A stretch of 7,986 nt of DNA, taken from assembly GCA_964443005.1 (NCBI GenBank), contig CAYUBI010000086.1, positions 1 through 7,986 of the forward strand, given 5' to 3'. Position 1 is the stretch's first letter. Each line of letters begins with the position of its first letter. This document shows positions 5,636 to 7,986 of this stretch, piece after piece. This DNA is from CAYUBI01 sp964443005. Its GTDB lineage: Bacteria > Margulisbacteria > Riflemargulisbacteria > GWF2-35-9 > CAYUBI01. The translations under genes were made by a program, and so were the position numbers. The notes under the pieces were generated by a model, which worked only from the letters and a program-made list of their open reading frames with translations, did no database searches and was not told the origin of the DNA.

Positions 5636-6704
5636 GATTTCTCAAGTATCTAGATCTTATGAAATTGTTATTGCTGAATCTATTTTAGATCGGCTTTATC
5701 AATTTGTTCAGTCTATCAATGCATCAACATGGGTAATTGTTAGCAGTTCTGATATTTGGGCACTTCATGGTAAAACTCTATTAATGGGATTACGCCCGTT
5801 CAAAGATCAACTGCTTTTGCATATTGTCAATAAATTAGGTGAAGAGTATATCAAGTCCTCAACAGCTGTAGATGCACTTCATACGTTGATGCTTCAACAA
5901 GGAGTAGATCGTCACGCTGTTGTTATCGCGTTTGGTGGCGGCGTGATTGGAGACATGGCCGGTTACGCAGCATCTGTGTATATGCGTGGTATTCGTTTTG
6001 TACAAATTCCTACTACTTTACTTGCACAAGTGGATAGTAGTATTGGTGGAAAAACAGGAATTAATCATTTGTTAGGGAAAAATTTAATAGGTACGTTTGC
6101 TCAACCTTGTTATGTAAGTATTGATCCAGCGATATTAGCTACCCTTCCAGTTGAAGAAATTCGAAATGGATTAGCAGAAATTGTAAAATATGGCGTTATT
6201 GCGGATTCAAATTTATTTAATTATTTAGAAGAATGGTTTGATGATCATCAGGTTGTTGATTTTCATGCATTTCCATTAACCTTTTGGATCAAAATAATTA
6301 AAACATCGTGCGCGATTAAAGCAGAAATCGTAGCTCAAGACGAAAAAGAATCAGGCATTCGTGCTATTTTGAATTTTGGGCATACGTTAGGTCATGCTCT
6401 TGAAAATATTATTGGTTATGGCAAAATTAAACATGGTGAGGCAGTTTCAATTGGTATGGTTTTTGCAGCAAACATTGGTGTTCAACGTGGTTTATGTACA
6501 ATCGCGTTGGTGAATAGGCTATGTCGACTTTTAACTGTAATTGGATTGCCTACGAAATTACCAATAATAGATCAGCAGCTTGTGATGAATGTAATGAAAG
6601 TAGATAAAAAAAACTATCATGGAAGTATTCAATTGATTTTACCCGTGGATATTGGTAAAGTGGTAATTGTAGCAGTTCAAATAGACGAGATATTTTTTAA
6701 ATAG
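5616..6704 (+). CDS. aroB: 3-dehydroquinate synthase
   Basis: Converts DAHP to 3-dehydroquinate (NAD+ and divalent metal dependent), the second step of the shikimate pathway. From the TTG start it is 362 residues, the usual AroB size. Motifs: GGGVIGDMAG (107-116) for NAD binding; PTTLLAQVDSSIGGKTGIN (132-150); and the metal ligands E188 (GLAEIVKYG), H256 (NFGHTLGHALE) and H273 (KHGEAVSIGM). DEKESGIRA precedes the FGHT motif as in the family. The start gives MEKLVVKISQVSRSYEIVIA, aligning with typical AroB N-termini. It directly follows aroK, a common pairing, with a 20-nt overlap. Its NAD+ need is met by the product of the upstream nadE pair, though that is coincidental context rather than evidence of a link. 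Confidence 0.95.
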   Translation: MEKLVVKISQVSRSYEIVIAESILDRLYQFVQSINASTWVIVSSSDIWALHGKTLLMGLRPFKDQLLLHIVNKLGEEYIKSSTAVDALHTLMLQQGVDRHAVVIAFGGGVIGDMAGYAASVYMRGIRFVQIPTTLLAQVDSSIGGKTGINHLLGKNLIGTFAQPCYVSIDPAILATLPVEEIRNGLAEIVKYGVIADSNLFNYLEEWFDDHQVVDFHAFPLTFWIKIIKTSCAIKAEIVAQDEKESGIRAILNFGHTLGHALENIIGYGKIKHGEAVSIGMVFAANIGVQRGLCTIALVNRLCRLLTVIGLPTKLPIIDQQLVMNVMKVDKKNYHGSIQLILPVDIGKVVIVAVQIDEIFFK

Positions 6705-6726
6705 TCAGCTGCTATATTTTTATACT

Positions 6727-6732
6727 AGGAGG
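6727..6732 (+). promoter_or_regulatory. Strong ribosome binding site of the 6740 gene
   Basis: AGGAGG with 7 nt to ATG 6740. The TATACT at 6721-6726 looks like a -10 box, but no convincing -35 lies about 17 nt upstream, so no promoter is called in the 35-nt gap. Confidence 0.75.
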
Positions 6733-6739
6733 CGTTTAT

Positions 6740-7297
6740 ATGGAAGTTAAAGGGTCTGCTGTTTCATCTGTTCCTCACTTCATTAAGAATAAATTTGGAG
6801 ATACTGGATATCAAAAATGGTTGTCTGCATTATCGGCTACTGCACAAGCAGCTTTTGATAAACCTATTTTGCCAAATACATGGTATCCATTCAAGGAAAT
6901 TCTGTTGCAACCTACGCATGTACTTTGTGATTTGTTTTATGGTGGTCAAACTCAAGGTGCATGGGATAATGGACGTTTTAGTGCTGAAACCAACTTAAAA
7001 GGAATTTATTTGTTTTTTGTTAAAATGGGATCTCCAGCATTTATTGTTCAAAAAGCCAGTGGAATACTACCTACGTTTTATAAGCCTTCGGTAATGTCCG
7101 TAATTGAAAATGAAAAAAACATGGCTGCTGTTCACATGACCTCATTTCCAGAGATTGACGCATTTATTGAGGCACGAATTGCAGGCTGGATTGAACGTGC
7201 ATTAGAATTAAGTGGGGCAAAAGGTATTAAAATTATGATTCCTGTAGCTTTAAGTCAAAAAGCTGCTTATACTGAATATCGAGTGACTTGGCAATAA
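6740..7297 (+). CDS. Conserved-looking protein of unknown function
   Basis: 185 residues, with no signal peptide, membrane helix or recognisable enzyme motif. Residues 1-30 (MEVKGSAVSSVPHFIKNKFG then GYQKWL) are followed by PILPNTWYPFKEIL (about 42-55), GGQTQGAWDNGRFSAETNLKG (split around 68-88), then FVKMGSPAFIVQKASGILPTFY and VIENEKNMAAVHMTSFPEID. The last segment is a helix (ARIAGWIERALELSG) and a strand pair (IKIMIPVAL, YTEYRVTWQ). The order of helices, a WYP segment and a final alpha/beta part recalls uncharacterised families related in shape to DUF2378 (TIGR02265) or heme-NO-binding/V4R-like folds; this is a weak impression, not an assignment. It has its own strong Shine-Dalgarno site 35 nt after aroB and is probably the last gene of the block. 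Its stop is 5 nt from the stop of the convergent SLH gene. Confidence 0.8.
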   Translation: MEVKGSAVSSVPHFIKNKFGDTGYQKWLSALSATAQAAFDKPILPNTWYPFKEILLQPTHVLCDLFYGGQTQGAWDNGRFSAETNLKGIYLFFVKMGSPAFIVQKASGILPTFYKPSVMSVIENEKNMAAVHMTSFPEIDAFIEARIAGWIERALELSGAKGIKIMIPVALSQKAAYTEYRVTWQ

Positions 7298-7302
7298 TTT
7301 TT

Positions 7303-7986
7303 TTAGTAAGGAAATGCTTTTTCTAGAAATCGATCTAAACGTCGATTTTTTAATAAAAAGTACATAACTTCACCGCGATCCATCATATAGGTGGGTGAAT
7401 AAGTCGGGATGATCATTAAATTTAGTGCAAGTAATTGGCGAAGGAACCTGGCATAATCGCGTAATTCCGCAGCTTTTCGCGTTCGTAAAAATGGAATTCC
7501 AGAGTCTTCTTCTGTATCTTCACCATAATTAAAATACTCAAAAATTAGTCGTAAAAACGTATTTAAAGTTAAGGGCGAATCAATACTGAAATCAGGTGCA
7601 GCTTGTAACCATCCTTTTGAAAAAGCTAGTTTAATATCAGGATAAAAGGGATGTTTTTCATCAATATTACGAAATTTTAATATTTTATAGGAAGAATCTG
7701 AATTCTTTTTTTCTTCATCCATAACAACTAATAAATGAATAAACTCACCAACTGACATTTTCTCTTCTGGATGATAACTTGCAGTCATGGGTAGCATACC
7801 TAATGTTGCCATTTCGTTAAAACGAATGTCATCAACATTTTGATATTTATGTAATTTATATATGACCAAACGCAGTTCTTCAGCATTGCCTTCTGGTGTG
7901 ATACATTGAATCGTTATATCATTACGAATATCATTGAGTTCAACAATGCCTTTAAACCCACCTTCAGTAAATCGATTAACCTCAAT
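7303..7986 (-). CDS. Surface protein with Ig-like region and three degenerate SLH repeats (5' end outside window)
   Basis: The frame is open from 7986 down to TAA at 7303-7305, giving 227 visible residues. The TTG at 7869 is internal, because 39 further in-frame codons precede it. Residues 1-45 read as a beta-sandwich tail (EVNRFTEGGFKGIVELNDI then ITIQCITPEGNAEELRLVIY), like Ig-like/glucodextranase-B-type linker domains. Three SLH-like units follow: about 48-91 (YQNVDD ... GMLPMTASYHPEEKMSVGEF), 105-153 (FRNIDEKHPFYPDIKLAFSK then GWLQ and the Leu/Phe helix) and 165-213 (ending in MMDRGEVMYFLL). SLH domains usually bind cell-wall polymers or peptidoglycan and anchor exported proteins. The ITRxE motif is poorly kept (SVGEF, TLNTF, DRGEV), so binding may differ. 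It ends in AFPY with no other C-terminal anchor. The signal peptide, if any, is out of view. Confidence 0.7.
   Translation of the reverse strand: MEVNRFTEGGFKGIVELNDIRNDITIQCITPEGNAEELRLVIYKLHKYQNVDDIRFNEMATLGMLPMTASYHPEEKMSVGEFIHLLVVMDEEKKNSDSSYKILKFRNIDEKHPFYPDIKLAFSKGWLQAAPDFSIDSPLTLNTFLRLIFEYFNYGEDTEEDSGIPFLRTRKAAELRDYARFLRQLLALNLMIIPTYSPTYMMDRGEVMYFLLKNRRLDRFLEKAFPY
7325..7351 (+). terminator. Possible intrinsic terminator for the forward block, inside the convergent gene
   Basis: AAATCGA (7327-7333) pairs with TCGATTT (7342-7348) around an 8-nt loop, and the right arm runs into six Ts (7346-7351). It lies about 30 nt after the stop of the 6740 gene. The stem is short and has only two G-C pairs, and the bases also encode the end of the convergent protein (RRLDRFLEK), so this is a weak call. 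Confidence 0.3.

Overview
This is an AT-rich bacterial window that uses the ordinary genetic code: no gene needs an internal stop to be read through. It holds one tightly packed block of eight forward genes for core metabolism and RNA processing, followed by a short uncharacterised gene. Two surface-protein genes flank this block, and each runs off a window edge. No RNA gene, CRISPR array, insertion sequence or phage integration gene is visible.

Left edge (1-1304): the 3' end of a long, repetitive, secreted-type fibre or adhesin gene. It has Thr/Ala/Asn-rich repeats in in-frame modules of 64 and 73 codons, with a 55-bp stretch repeated perfectly, and then a different C-terminal end piece.

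Middle (1311-6704): rsmD (16S rRNA methyltransferase), coaD (CoA biosynthesis), a small coiled-coil protein of the kind often found beside coaD, a nitrilase-family glutaminase and a separate NadE synthetase (together a two-gene glutamine-dependent NAD+ synthetase), rph (RNase PH, tRNA 3' processing), and aroK plus aroB (shikimate pathway). Neighbouring genes overlap by 35, 1, 14, 8, 8 and 20 nt, with one 29-nt gap before rph. The gap start has a strong Shine-Dalgarno site, whereas several overlapping starts have none. This suggests one transcript with translational coupling.

Right part (6740-7986): a 185-residue soluble protein of unknown function has its own strong Shine-Dalgarno site. A convergent gene ends only 5 nt away. 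The part of that gene in view encodes an Ig-like strand region followed by three degenerate S-layer-homology (SLH) repeats, and its 5' end lies beyond the window.

Organism: SLH repeats, tail-fibre-like repeat proteins, AT-rich sequence and a coaD-linked coiled-coil gene would fit a Cyanobacteria/Margulisbacteria-like or Firmicutes-related lineage. This is a weak inference from gene content and recall; no taxonomic marker here settles it. The core block is ordinary. The less usual items are the split NAD+ synthetase, the recently duplicated fibre repeats, the GC-rich hairpin early in rsmD, and the two poorly characterised genes.
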